This document shows, one piece after another, positions 45,713 to 53,155 of a DNA stretch of 64,000 bases. The notes beneath the pieces are model-generated. The model ran no database searches. It worked only from the letters and a program-made list of their open reading frames with translations, and was not told where the DNA came from. Each line of letters opens with the position of its first letter. Position 1 is the stretch's first letter. The DNA lies in NCBI RefSeq assembly GCF_000243395.2, contig NZ_CM001484.1, positions 3,342,524 through 3,406,523 on the forward strand, given 5' to 3'. Both the position numbers and the translations under genes were made by a program. This DNA comes from Saccharomonospora glauca K62. GTDB lineage: Bacteria; Actinomycetota; Actinomycetes; Mycobacteriales; Pseudonocardiaceae.

Positions 45713-46114
45713 CTACCGGATCGGTACGTCCCGCACGCGACGAACCCCGGCGGCCAACAGCCCCGCGATCAGCCCCCACAGCGCGTTCACCCCCAGGACC
45801 CCGACGATGGCCGCCGGGTGGGCCAGGGGACCTTGGAGTTCCCCGTCGAGGATCGGGGAGAGAATCGCGCTGACGACGATGGTCAGGACTCCGTAGGTGA
45901 GCCCGGCGAACACCAGCGTGAGTACCGGTTCGGGAACACGGGTGAACCCCACCGCCGCGATCCAGATCAGCGTGATCACCACGGTCGCCAGGATCGGCGT
46001 CAGCGGTTTACCGAGATCGTCGGCGACACCGGTGATATTCAGGACCGGACGGACGAGCCCGAACGCGCCCAGGCCGACCACGACAGGCCATTTCACACTC
46101 CTGACACCACTCAT
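45713..46114 (-). CDS. Conserved four-helix membrane protein
   Basis: A 133-residue protein with four hydrophobic segments: WPVVVGLGAFGLVRPVLNITG, LTPILATVVITLIWIAAVGF, VLTLVFAGLTYGVLTIVVSAILSPI and HPAAIVGVLGVNALWGLIAGLLAAG. It ends in a basic tail RRVRDVPIR. I do not recognise a family. The start is uncertain (ATG 46114 or ATG 46151), as neither has a good ribosome-binding site. It lies downstream of the L,D-transpeptidase gene on the same strand. Confidence 0.65.
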   Translation of the reverse strand: MSGVRSVKWPVVVGLGAFGLVRPVLNITGVADDLGKPLTPILATVVITLIWIAAVGFTRVPEPVLTLVFAGLTYGVLTIVVSAILSPILDGELQGPLAHPAAIVGVLGVNALWGLIAGLLAAGVRRVRDVPIR

Positions 46115-46206
46115 CCGTCGATCGTCGCCGCGCGACCACGGACCACGCATCAGGGCGTGTCCCCGAAACTCCCCGGAGATCGCTCCCGGAGGGGCCCCGA
46201 CCTCCC

Positions 46207-47406
46207 CTAGCTCTGCCACTCCTCCCACGACAGCTGCCACACGCTCCAGCCGTCCTCGGGCTCCAGCTTCGGTCCGCCGCTGCGCTTGACCGTGAAGACG
46301 TCCCCGCGCTTCGACTTGTCCATCAACCACGCCGCGTTCTCCGTGGAGAGATTGATGCACCCGTGGCTGACGTTGGCGTTGCCCTGGTCGGCGACCGACC
46401 ACGGAGCGGAGTGGTAGAAGATGCCGCTGTTGGACAGTCGCGCCGCGTACTCGACGTACAGGCGGTAGCCGGCCGCGCTGTCCACCGGGACACCGTAGGT
46501 GCTGGAGTCCATGGTGTAGCCGTTGTGCTCACTCATGACGGTGTAGGTGCCCTCCGGCGTCGGGCTGCTCGGCTTGCCCATCGAGATGGGCATGGTCTTC
46601 ACGGTCTTGTCGTTGACCGACACCGTCATCGTGTGCTTCTGCCCGTCGGCCACCGCCACCAACTTGTCACCCACCGTGAAGTCCACGGCCTTGTCCTCGG
46701 CCCCGTAGATGCCGTCGCCGAAATCCCGCCCGTAGATCCTCGCGTCGACCGTGACCTCCGTGCCGGGTTCCCAGTACTCCTTCGGCCGCCAGATCACCCT
46801 GGTGTCACCGAACCAGCGGAAGTCGCCCTCCGTCTCCGGCTCGGCCTTGATGTTCAACGCCTTCTCGGCGGCGTCCCGGTCGGGCACCGGGCCGGTGAAG
46901 TCGAAGATGATCGGCATACCGACGCCGACGGTCTCGTCGTCCCACACGTTGATCGACACGGCGACGGTGCCGGCCGGAGTGGCGGTGGTGAACGTGGACT
47001 CCTCCGTCACCGTCTTGCCGTCCTCCCCCTTCGCCTCGACGGTGAGGGTGTAGGTCTTGCCGTAGCCGAGGGGCTCGGCGGTCGTCCAGAGCGTGCCCTC
47101 CTCCCGCAGGTCGTCCTTGACGTGGGTGCCGTGCTTGCCGATCAGCGAGGCTTTCGTGATGGTGCCGTGTTCCGCGCTCACCGTGATGGGTTTGCCGGGT
47201 TCGACGCCCTCGTCCCCGTCGGACACCGAGAGCGCGAGCAACACCGGCTTGGGAGCCTCGGTGGAGGTCGCCTCGGGCGGCGTGGGCGATTGCTCGCCCT
47301 CCGAGGGCGACGCGCATCCCGCCACGACGGTCGCCGCCAGCAGGAGCGAGATCCACCTGCCGCCCGTCCGTGCCGAGAGACCACGCGTTCGCGTCACACC
47401 TACCAC
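46207..47406 (-). CDS. L,D-transpeptidase lipoprotein (LdtMt2-like)
   Basis: A 399-residue lipoprotein with lipobox VVAGC near residue 31. Two Ig-like domains (about residues 55-145 and 145-250) precede the YkuD catalytic domain, which has YHSAPWSVADQGNANVSHGCINLS with His and nucleophile Cys350. A C-terminal Trp-rich tail (DGWSVWQLSWEEW) caps the domain as in LdtMt2. It forms 3-3 cross-links in peptidoglycan and is the target of carbapenems. GTG at 47406 was used; GTG at 47397 is possible. Confidence 0.94.
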   Translation of the reverse strand: MVGVTRTRGLSARTGGRWISLLLAATVVAGCASPSEGEQSPTPPEATSTEAPKPVLLALSVSDGDEGVEPGKPITVSAEHGTITKASLIGKHGTHVKDDLREEGTLWTTAEPLGYGKTYTLTVEAKGEDGKTVTEESTFTTATPAGTVAVSINVWDDETVGVGMPIIFDFTGPVPDRDAAEKALNIKAEPETEGDFRWFGDTRVIWRPKEYWEPGTEVTVDARIYGRDFGDGIYGAEDKAVDFTVGDKLVAVADGQKHTMTVSVNDKTVKTMPISMGKPSSPTPEGTYTVMSEHNGYTMDSSTYGVPVDSAAGYRLYVEYAARLSNSGIFYHSAPWSVADQGNANVSHGCINLSTENAAWLMDKSKRGDVFTVKRSGGPKLEPEDGWSVWQLSWEEWQS

Positions 47407-47620
47407 CCATTTCCGTTACCGCATAACTCGAACGTGTGGCGAGTGTGCCGCACCCGTCGCGGAGCGTGGGCAGTACTTCACCAACTTGTGTCCAAGTGTC
47501 CAAGCGAGAACAAAGGGGGGGTCGTGTGAGAGGCCTTCGCGGGGCGTGCTAATGTTTCTCCCGTCGCCGAGAGGAGCCGGGAAGACCGGAAGCCGAGGGC
47601 GGCGGAGAAAAAAAGAACAA

Positions 47621-47693
<73 letters not shown>

Positions 47694-47699
47694 CAGAAA

Positions 47700-47732
47700 C
47701 CCCAGGTCGGCAGGCCTGGGGATTTTTGTTTT
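47700..47732 (+). terminator. Rho-independent terminator of tRNA-Lys
   Basis: CCCCAGG (47700-47706) pairs with CCTGGGG (47715-47721), followed by ATTTTTGTTTT. It is the only canonical T-tract terminator I see in the window. Confidence 0.9.
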
Positions 47733-47851
47733 CCGGCAAGCCAACCGCGACCCCACCGTTTGGACGCCGGCTTCGACCCAGCTTTCCGGAGAGCCCGTCG
47801 CGATTTCTCGCGCGACAATGTCCGCGAGACGACCGAGGATGTGGTGAGACC

Positions 47852-48646
47852 GTGCGGCGGTTACGTGCCGACTGCTCGCGATGCGCGGGTCTGTGTTGTG
47901 TGGCGCTGCCGTTCTCGGCGTCGGCCGGGTTTCCCTCCGACAAGCACGCGGGGGAGCCCTGCCGTCACCTCGACCGGTCCTTCCGCTGCCGGGTCCACGC
48001 CGAACTCCGCCCGCGGGGGTTCACCGGATGCACCGTGTTCGACTGTTTCGGCGCCGGGCAGCGGATCACTCAAGAGGTGTTCGACGACGGGAACTGGCGG
48101 GCCGACCCCGCTCTCGCCGCGCCGATGTTCGCGGCCTTCGCCGTGGCCCGGCACCTGCACGAGGTGCTGTGGTATCTCGCCGAGGCGGCGGAGTTCCCCC
48201 TACCCGCGCGGCTCGCCGAGGAGGTACGTCGCGAGTTCGAGCGCGTCGACGCGCTCGTCGGCACCGACCCGGACACCCTCGCCGCCACCGACGTGGACGC
48301 GGTGCGTCGGGAGGTCGGTCCTCTGCTGTCGCGGGTCAGCGACACCGTGCGCGCGCTGGTACCGGAACCACGCCCGGACCGTCGCGGGGCCGACCTCGCC
48401 GGGCACCGAATGCGCGGAGCCGCGTTGCGGGGCGCTACGTTCAGAGGGGCCGTCCTCATCGCCGCCGACCTGCGGGAAGCCGATCTGCGCACCGTCGACT
48501 TCCTCGGCGCCGACCTGCGGGACACGGATCTGCGGGGCGCCGACCTCTCGGGCTGCTTCTTCCTCACCCAGCCACAGGTGAACGCCGCGCGTGGTGACTC
48601 GGCGATACGGCTCCCGGACAGGCTCGTGCGCCCAGCTCACTGGTGA
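47852..48646 (+). CDS. Cys-rich pentapeptide-repeat protein
   Basis: A 264-residue protein. The N terminus holds a cysteine cluster, ADCSRCAGLCCVALPF, with further Cys in EPCRHLDRSFRC and GCTVFDCFG, resembling a CxxCxxxCC metal-binding module. A helical middle region follows, and residues about 185-245 are pentapeptide repeats A(D/N)LxX (ADLAGHRMRGAALRGATFRGAVLIAADLREADL). GTG at 47852 fits GGTGAG upstream and starts just before the first Cys. Pentapeptide proteins can mimic DNA (gyrase protection) or act as scaffolds; function here is unknown. Confidence 0.8.
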   Translation: MRRLRADCSRCAGLCCVALPFSASAGFPSDKHAGEPCRHLDRSFRCRVHAELRPRGFTGCTVFDCFGAGQRITQEVFDDGNWRADPALAAPMFAAFAVARHLHEVLWYLAEAAEFPLPARLAEEVRREFERVDALVGTDPDTLAATDVDAVRREVGPLLSRVSDTVRALVPEPRPDRRGADLAGHRMRGAALRGATFRGAVLIAADLREADLRTVDFLGADLRDTDLRGADLSGCFFLTQPQVNAARGDSAIRLPDRLVRPAHW

Positions 48647-48653
48647 GCGTCCC

Positions 48654-48842
48654 TCACTCCGAGGGAATCACCAGCCACAGCGCCAGATACAGCAGGAACT
48701 GCGGTCCCGGAAGCAGGCACGACACGAGGAACGCCAGCCGCACGCGACCGGGCTTCCACCCGTAGTGGCGCGCGAGGCCCGCGCACACCCCGGCGATCAT
48801 GCGATCGTCGCTGGGGCGGGTCAGAGCGGTAATGGTTGCCAT
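48654..48842 (-). CDS. PspC-domain small membrane protein
   Basis: A 62-residue protein consisting almost wholly of a PspC domain: RMIAGVCAGLARHYGWKPGRVRLAFLVSCLLPGPQFLLYLALWLVIPSE. One or two membrane helices are present. PspC domains occur in envelope-stress sensing. The ATG has GGGGG immediately upstream. It is convergent with the pentapeptide gene, with only 7 bp between stops. Confidence 0.88.
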   Translation of the reverse strand: MATITALTRPSDDRMIAGVCAGLARHYGWKPGRVRLAFLVSCLLPGPQFLLYLALWLVIPSE

Positions 48843-48976
48843 ACCCCCAGCCTGGGGCCGCGGGGGCGAGGCCGCATCGGGGATGACCCCGAACCCACCC
48901 TGAGCCCCACCCCGAGATCCCCCGAGACCCGCTAGCGTGACGATCGCCTCACCACGGTTGGAGACGGGAGACCATC

Positions 48977-49741
48977 GTGCACATCGGCAAAGTGGGGAAC
49001 GACACTCGGGTGGCACTTGTGACCGGCGGCTCGCGGGGACTCGGCGCCGCGATCAGTGCCGCGCTGGCCCGCGAGGGATTCGCCGTGGCCGTCAACTTCG
49101 CCCGCGACAAGGCCGCCGCCAACCGACTGCGGGAGCGGATCACCACCTCCGGCGGCCGGGCGGAGATCTTCCGTGCGGACGTGACCGACGAGGGCGAGGT
49201 CGACGCGCTGTATCAGGCGGTGCTCGCGCAGTTCGGACGCGTCGACGTCCTGGTGCTCAACGCGACGGGTCCCCAGCCATTGCTGGCCCTGGAGGAGTTG
49301 AGCTGGCGCGACATGCTCGACCAGCTGGAGTTCTTCGTGAAGAGCCCGCTGCTGCTGACGCGCAAGGTGGTGCCCGAGATGCGGCGTCGGGGCTGGGGCC
49401 GAATCATCAACATCGGCTCCGAGGTGGTGGAACTGGGTGTGCCGTCGTCGAGCGCCTACGTGGCGGCCAAGGGCGCGCAACTGGGTTTGACCCGCTCGTG
49501 GGCGCGTGAGCTGGGCCCCCACGGCATCACGGTGAACCTCGTGGCGCCGGGCTGGATTCCGACGGACCGCCACGTCGACTCGACCGACGACGAGAAGGCC
49601 GCGTACGCCAGTGGTGTCCCGCTGGGGCGTCTCGGGAGCCCGGAGGACGTCGCTGAAGCGGTCGCCTACCTCGCCTCCGATCGCGCTCGCTTCGTCACCG
49701 GACAACGCATTGCCGTGAACGGCGGCAACACGCTGACGTGA
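48977..49741 (+). CDS. Short-chain dehydrogenase/reductase
   Basis: Classical-size SDR, 254 residues. The cofactor loop is VTGGSRGLGAAI, the structural motif reads LVLNATGPQPL where NNAG is usual, and the catalytic Ser/Tyr/Lys are in INIGSEVVELG and SAYVAAKGAQLGL. The C-terminal end RFVTGQRIAVNGGNTLT is typical of FabG-like enzymes. GTG has GGGAG upstream. Absence of the normal NNAG hints at a specialised SDR; substrate unknown. Confidence 0.9.
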   Translation: MHIGKVGNDTRVALVTGGSRGLGAAISAALAREGFAVAVNFARDKAAANRLRERITTSGGRAEIFRADVTDEGEVDALYQAVLAQFGRVDVLVLNATGPQPLLALEELSWRDMLDQLEFFVKSPLLLTRKVVPEMRRRGWGRIINIGSEVVELGVPSSSAYVAAKGAQLGLTRSWARELGPHGITVNLVAPGWIPTDRHVDSTDDEKAAYASGVPLGRLGSPEDVAEAVAYLASDRARFVTGQRIAVNGGNTLT

Positions 49742-49745
49742 CGAC

Positions 49746-50327
49746 TCACTCGCGGGCCGCGCGCGCCAGGAGCCGACAGGTCTCGTGCCGTCGCGGCCCG
49801 TGATCGTCGCCGTCGTCCTCCCTCAGCACTTCCCAACGCGCACCCAAGGAGGCGGACAGTTCTCCCGGAGAGACCCGGAACCGCCTCGACTCGGCGTCAC
49901 CGTTCCCGGTAAGTGCCTCCCAGCCCAGCAGTCCGCCCGGTGCCACGGCGTCACGGGCGGCCCGGAACACCGCGGGGTCCCAGAACAACGTCGCCAGCAC
50001 GAAGCCGAACGCCTCGGGCGGAAGCGCGAAGGTGCGCAGGTCCGCCCGCACACACCACACCCTGTCCGCGAGTCCACGTCGGCGGGCCTCGCCGTGAAGT
50101 TGGCGCAACGCCACGTCGGAGACGTCCACCGCGAGAACCCGCCGTCCCCGCTCGGCCAGCGCCAACGCGCTACCCGACCGACCGCACGCCAGCTCCAGCA
50201 CCGGTCCCTCCGGAAAGCCCGCCGCGAACGCCTCGGCCACGAACGGATGCGGTTCGAACGTCGGGGCCCCCTCCGCGTACCGGGCGTTCCACCGCGCCGC
50301 GTCGTCACGCCACGACTCCCGCGTCAC
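49746..50327 (-). CDS. Small SAM-dependent methyltransferase
   Basis: A 193-residue class I methyltransferase of the TehB/thiopurine-like small type. Motif I is PVLELACGRSGSALALAERG, then VLAVDVSDVALRQLHGEARRRG and FVLATLFWDPAVFRAARDAVAPGGLLGWEALTG. GTG at 50327 (or 50330) follows AGGAG. It begins 4-7 bp after the stop of the upstream membrane-protein gene, so the two are co-transcribed. Substrate unknown. Confidence 0.8.
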   Translation of the reverse strand: MTRESWRDDAARWNARYAEGAPTFEPHPFVAEAFAAGFPEGPVLELACGRSGSALALAERGRRVLAVDVSDVALRQLHGEARRRGLADRVWCVRADLRTFALPPEAFGFVLATLFWDPAVFRAARDAVAPGGLLGWEALTGNGDAESRRFRVSPGELSASLGARWEVLREDDGDDHGPRRHETCRLLARAARE

Positions 50328-50334
50328 CACGCCC

Positions 50335-51468
50335 TCACTCCTCCTCCTCGCGCGTCTCGCGCGAACGCCGACGCCGCTCCCGCTCGCGCCTGCTGTAGGC
50401 GGCGCGATACACCGCGTCCTCACTCTCCAAACTGGACCCCAGCGCGCCCGCGAACGTGCCCATGGAACTGGCCAGCCACGCCAGCGTGAGATAGTCGCCC
50501 AGGTCCGCGGGGTGTCCCAGGGAGCTCGCCAGGTACTGACTCTCGATCACCGTGAACGCGCCCGCGAACGTCACCAGGAACAGCAGCAGGTACCACGACG
50601 CGACTCCGATGGTCAACGACAGCACCGAGGCGGCGTTGTAGAGGACGGCCCGGAGCCTCCCCGGTCCGGTGGGTTCCCACAGGCGGTTGTAGGCGATCAA
50701 CCACGTCACCATCGCGGCGACCGCGAGCAGACTGATGAGGAGGAGCCGCCTGTTGCTCAACGCGTCGGCGAGTGTCCAGATGCTGCTGTAGAAGATGCCG
50801 AACGCCGCGGCGGCCACCCCGGCCGCCAGCGCGGTGGACAGCTCGGGCACCAGCCGCCACGGCTTGTTGTCCCGCACCATGCCGCCCAGCAGCCGCAGCT
50901 TCCCCCGCCATCCCACGAGCGCGAGACTCACCTCGATCTCGGCGTCCGGGTTGTCGAGCCAGGTGACCGGTGTGAACCTCCCGCCCGCGCGCTGGCGTTC
51001 CCGACCGGCCCGGCCACCCACCATGCCCCGGCCGAGTTCCCCGGCGAGATAGAGCAGTGTGTCCCGAAGTCGGCGGCGCACCCCCACCACACCGAGCGCG
51101 GGCAACGACGCGAGCGCGACGCCGTGGCGGACACTGATGTCGGCCACCACCGGGGTGCCGTCCAGTTGCCGGGGTAGATCGGTGACACACACCACGAGGT
51201 CCCACTCGTACCGGGGCCGCACGACTCGCGCGAGGTTCAGCAGGGGCACCCTGCCCTCCTCGTCGAGTCGCAGGAACTCGGTGTGCGTGCGCACCTCCCA
51301 CACGACCTTGTCGCTGACGTACTTCGTCAGCTCGTCCTCGAACTCGTCGACGAGCGCGTTCACCGCGTCACTCGGGGCGCCCGGATCGCACAGCAGACCG
51401 AGCACCACCCTGGGGAACTCCTCGTCGTCCAGTGCCGCGGGATGTGTGTCCTTTCCGGTCTCACTCAC
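50335..51468 (-). CDS. Conserved membrane protein, unknown function
   Basis: A 377-residue protein that I cannot place in a named family. The first 200 residues are soluble and mixed (ALVDEFEDELTKYVSDKVVWEVRTHTEFLRL, a DLVVCVTDLP strand). Four or five hydrophobic helices follow (VPELSTALAAGVAAAAFGIFYSS, RLLLISLLAVAAMVTWLIAYNRLW, ASVLSLTIGVASWYLLLFLVTFAGAF, YLTLAWLASSMGTFAGALGS). The tail is a strongly basic/acidic RRERERRRRSRETREEEE. It leads a two-gene unit with the small methyltransferase. Confidence 0.75.
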   Translation of the reverse strand: MSETGKDTHPAALDDEEFPRVVLGLLCDPGAPSDAVNALVDEFEDELTKYVSDKVVWEVRTHTEFLRLDEEGRVPLLNLARVVRPRYEWDLVVCVTDLPRQLDGTPVVADISVRHGVALASLPALGVVGVRRRLRDTLLYLAGELGRGMVGGRAGRERQRAGGRFTPVTWLDNPDAEIEVSLALVGWRGKLRLLGGMVRDNKPWRLVPELSTALAAGVAAAAFGIFYSSIWTLADALSNRRLLLISLLAVAAMVTWLIAYNRLWEPTGPGRLRAVLYNAASVLSLTIGVASWYLLLFLVTFAGAFTVIESQYLASSLGHPADLGDYLTLAWLASSMGTFAGALGSSLESEDAVYRAAYSRRERERRRRSRETREEEE

Positions 51469-51497
51469 CCGCGGGGGCTACCCACGCCGCTCACCGG

Positions 51498-51605
51498 TTA
51501 CGCGAGCGAGCGGGGTAGCAGCAGGGCGCAGAACGCGGTGGAGACCGGCAACATCGCCATGATCCGGAAGGCGCGCCCGTACCCGTCGGCGAAAGCCGTG
51601 GTCCC
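51498..51605 (-). pseudogene. 3' remnant of an MFS drug-transporter gene
   Basis: The minus strand reads TAFADGYGRAFRIMAMLPVS then TAFCALLLPRSLA and TAA. This matches the last loop and helix of EmrB/QacA-type MFS exporters (AFxDGFRxAxWVAA...ALLLPR). No upstream part exists; similarity breaks off near 51605, where an unrelated relic begins. Confidence 0.5.
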
Positions 51606-51615
51606 CGCCGTCCGG

Positions 51616-51800
51616 AACGGGACCCACCGCTACGCCGACACACTCGTGGCCATGAAGGACGGCCGGGTGATGGCGCGGGGCCCTTACACCGAACTGCTCA
51701 CCGAGGAACCGCTGTCCGAGGTATTCGGATTGGATGCCACGATCGGTGGCGGGACCCCGCTCGTGGGGCCGATCAGCGCTTACCCGCGGTCACCGGGCGC
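51616..51800 (+). pseudogene. 3' remnant of a siderophore ABC-transporter ATPase gene
   Basis: The plus strand encodes HRYADTLVAMKDGRVMARGP followed by YTELLTEEPLSEVFGLDATI and GTPLVGPIS. This is the C-terminal end of FecE/FepC-type ATPases (ADxLVxMKDGRIVAxG...EVFGL). Walker and signature motifs are absent and there is no start codon with a ribosome-binding site. It abuts the MFS remnant, so 51469-51815 is a deletion scar joining two lost genes. Confidence 0.65.
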
Positions 51801-51815
51801 TGAGCGCGGCTTCCG

Positions 51816-52346
51816 TCACCGGTTCCCGGGATCGGACCGCCCGACGAAGTAGGCGATGAGCGCGATGACGGACTGGAGCACGCAGAGCACCATGATCATG
51901 ATCCAGCCGACCGCGGCTTCCTGTTCCGCGGGCATTGTGAAGGTGCTGAACATCGCCTCCAGGGTCACCCCGACACTGAGGGCGGGCACGATCGGACCGG
52001 GCACCGTTCGTTCCCTGCCTCCCGGCAGCGCACCGAGCAGAGCCACGAACCCCGCAGTGAACAACAGTGCCGGGGTCAGCCCCGCACCGCCCTCGTAGAT
52101 CGACACGGAGTAGACGGCACCGAAGTAGTCCTCACCGAGATCGGCTGCGGCCTCCACCGCCGGAGCGAAACCGAGGAAAAGCGCGACCAGTCCGATGGCG
52201 AACGTGGCGAGGTGCAACCAGTGCGTGACCCCGAGCCCGGACCGTGCCGGCACGAGCCGGTATCCGGGCGGCACCGGGTAACCCGGCGGCGTGGACGGTG
52301 GTGGCGGTGGTGGTGACGGCGGTGGGAAGTATCCGGAGTCGCTCAC
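51816..52346 (-). CDS. Pro-rich four-helix membrane protein (DUF5336-like)
   Basis: A 176-residue protein. The N terminus is a proline-rich tail (YFPPPSPPPPPPSTPPGYPVPPGY) followed by four hydrophobic helices: WLHLATFAIGLVALFLGF, ALLFTAGFVALLGALP, VPALSVGVTLEAMFSTF and GWIMIMVLCVLQSVIALIAYFV. The layout resembles mycobacterial 34-kDa-antigen/DUF5336 proteins. GTG at 52346 gives MSDSGYFPPP; no clear ribosome-binding site. Role unknown. Confidence 0.68.
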   Translation of the reverse strand: MSDSGYFPPPSPPPPPPSTPPGYPVPPGYRLVPARSGLGVTHWLHLATFAIGLVALFLGFAPAVEAAADLGEDYFGAVYSVSIYEGGAGLTPALLFTAGFVALLGALPGGRERTVPGPIVPALSVGVTLEAMFSTFTMPAEQEAAVGWIMIMVLCVLQSVIALIAYFVGRSDPGNR

Positions 52347-52385
52347 AACTAGTGGACGGGGCAAACATCTCCACGGTTCCAGTGG

Positions 52386-53033
52386 TCAACCGGTGACCTC
52401 CTTCGCCAGCGCCGCGTCGAGGCGCACCCGGACGAGTGCCGCCGCGAGCCGAGCGAGCTCGGCGTCCTTCACCAACGCGGCGAGGGCATCGATGTCGGTG
52501 GGCAGGCCGACGCGTTCGGCACCTTCACGCGCCTTCCGGTCGAGATACGGGCGCACCCACGGCCACACGGCCTGCACCTCCCGGCAGAAGATGTCGGCGC
52601 CCACGGGCCCGATGCCGGGGACCTGACACAGCAGTCTCCGCAGGACGGCGACGTCGCCGTCCGCGCATCTCGCCATGCGACGGAGGTCGGAGCGGTACTC
52701 CTCCACGAGGAACTCCGCACCCTTGCCCAGGGTCGTGGCGGTGCTCTCGTCGTAGCGCACGTAGCGTCCCCGCCCCAGCGCCTCCACCCGCTCCCGCCAC
52801 GACGCGGCGAGCGTGCCCCGAGGTGTTCGGCAGCCCGCCGAGAAGAGCTCACCGGCCGCGGCCACGGCGATGTCGGCCTTGATCCGCGCCGACAACAGCA
52901 CCGCCAGCACCAGCAGCTGGTAGAGCGGCGACGGGGTGTCGGCGAGCGTGATCCCGGCCTCGTCGGCGTAGGTCCTTCCCGCCACCCGCAAAAGCCGTTT
53001 CGCCGTACGAGCCGGGTCCGGCGTTCCGCTCAT
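52386..53033 (-). CDS. HhH-GPD endonuclease III-like protein without Fe-S cluster
   Basis: A 215-residue protein of the HhH-GPD fold. Recognisable are PLYQLLVLAVLLSARIKADIA near the N terminus and the helix-hairpin-helix VLRRLLCQVPGIGPVGADIFCREVQAVWPWVRPYLD. The Cys cluster that binds 4Fe-4S in Nth is absent, and the catalytic Asp position (PYLD) is plausible but not certain. The ATG directly follows GGAGG. Probably a DNA-repair-type protein; activity unproven. Confidence 0.72.
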   Translation of the reverse strand: MSGTPDPARTAKRLLRVAGRTYADEAGITLADTPSPLYQLLVLAVLLSARIKADIAVAAAGELFSAGCRTPRGTLAASWRERVEALGRGRYVRYDESTATTLGKGAEFLVEEYRSDLRRMARCADGDVAVLRRLLCQVPGIGPVGADIFCREVQAVWPWVRPYLDRKAREGAERVGLPTDIDALAALVKDAELARLAAALVRVRLDAALAKEVTG

Positions 53034-53155
53034 CCTCCAGCGGTACCCCGCCGATCACCGTTCGTCACCCGCTACTCCGATCCGTCGAGCGGCACTCCCA
53101 AAAGTGATCCAAGTTACATAGGGTGTGGAGCCCGCGGAGACCGAGGAGGACAACG

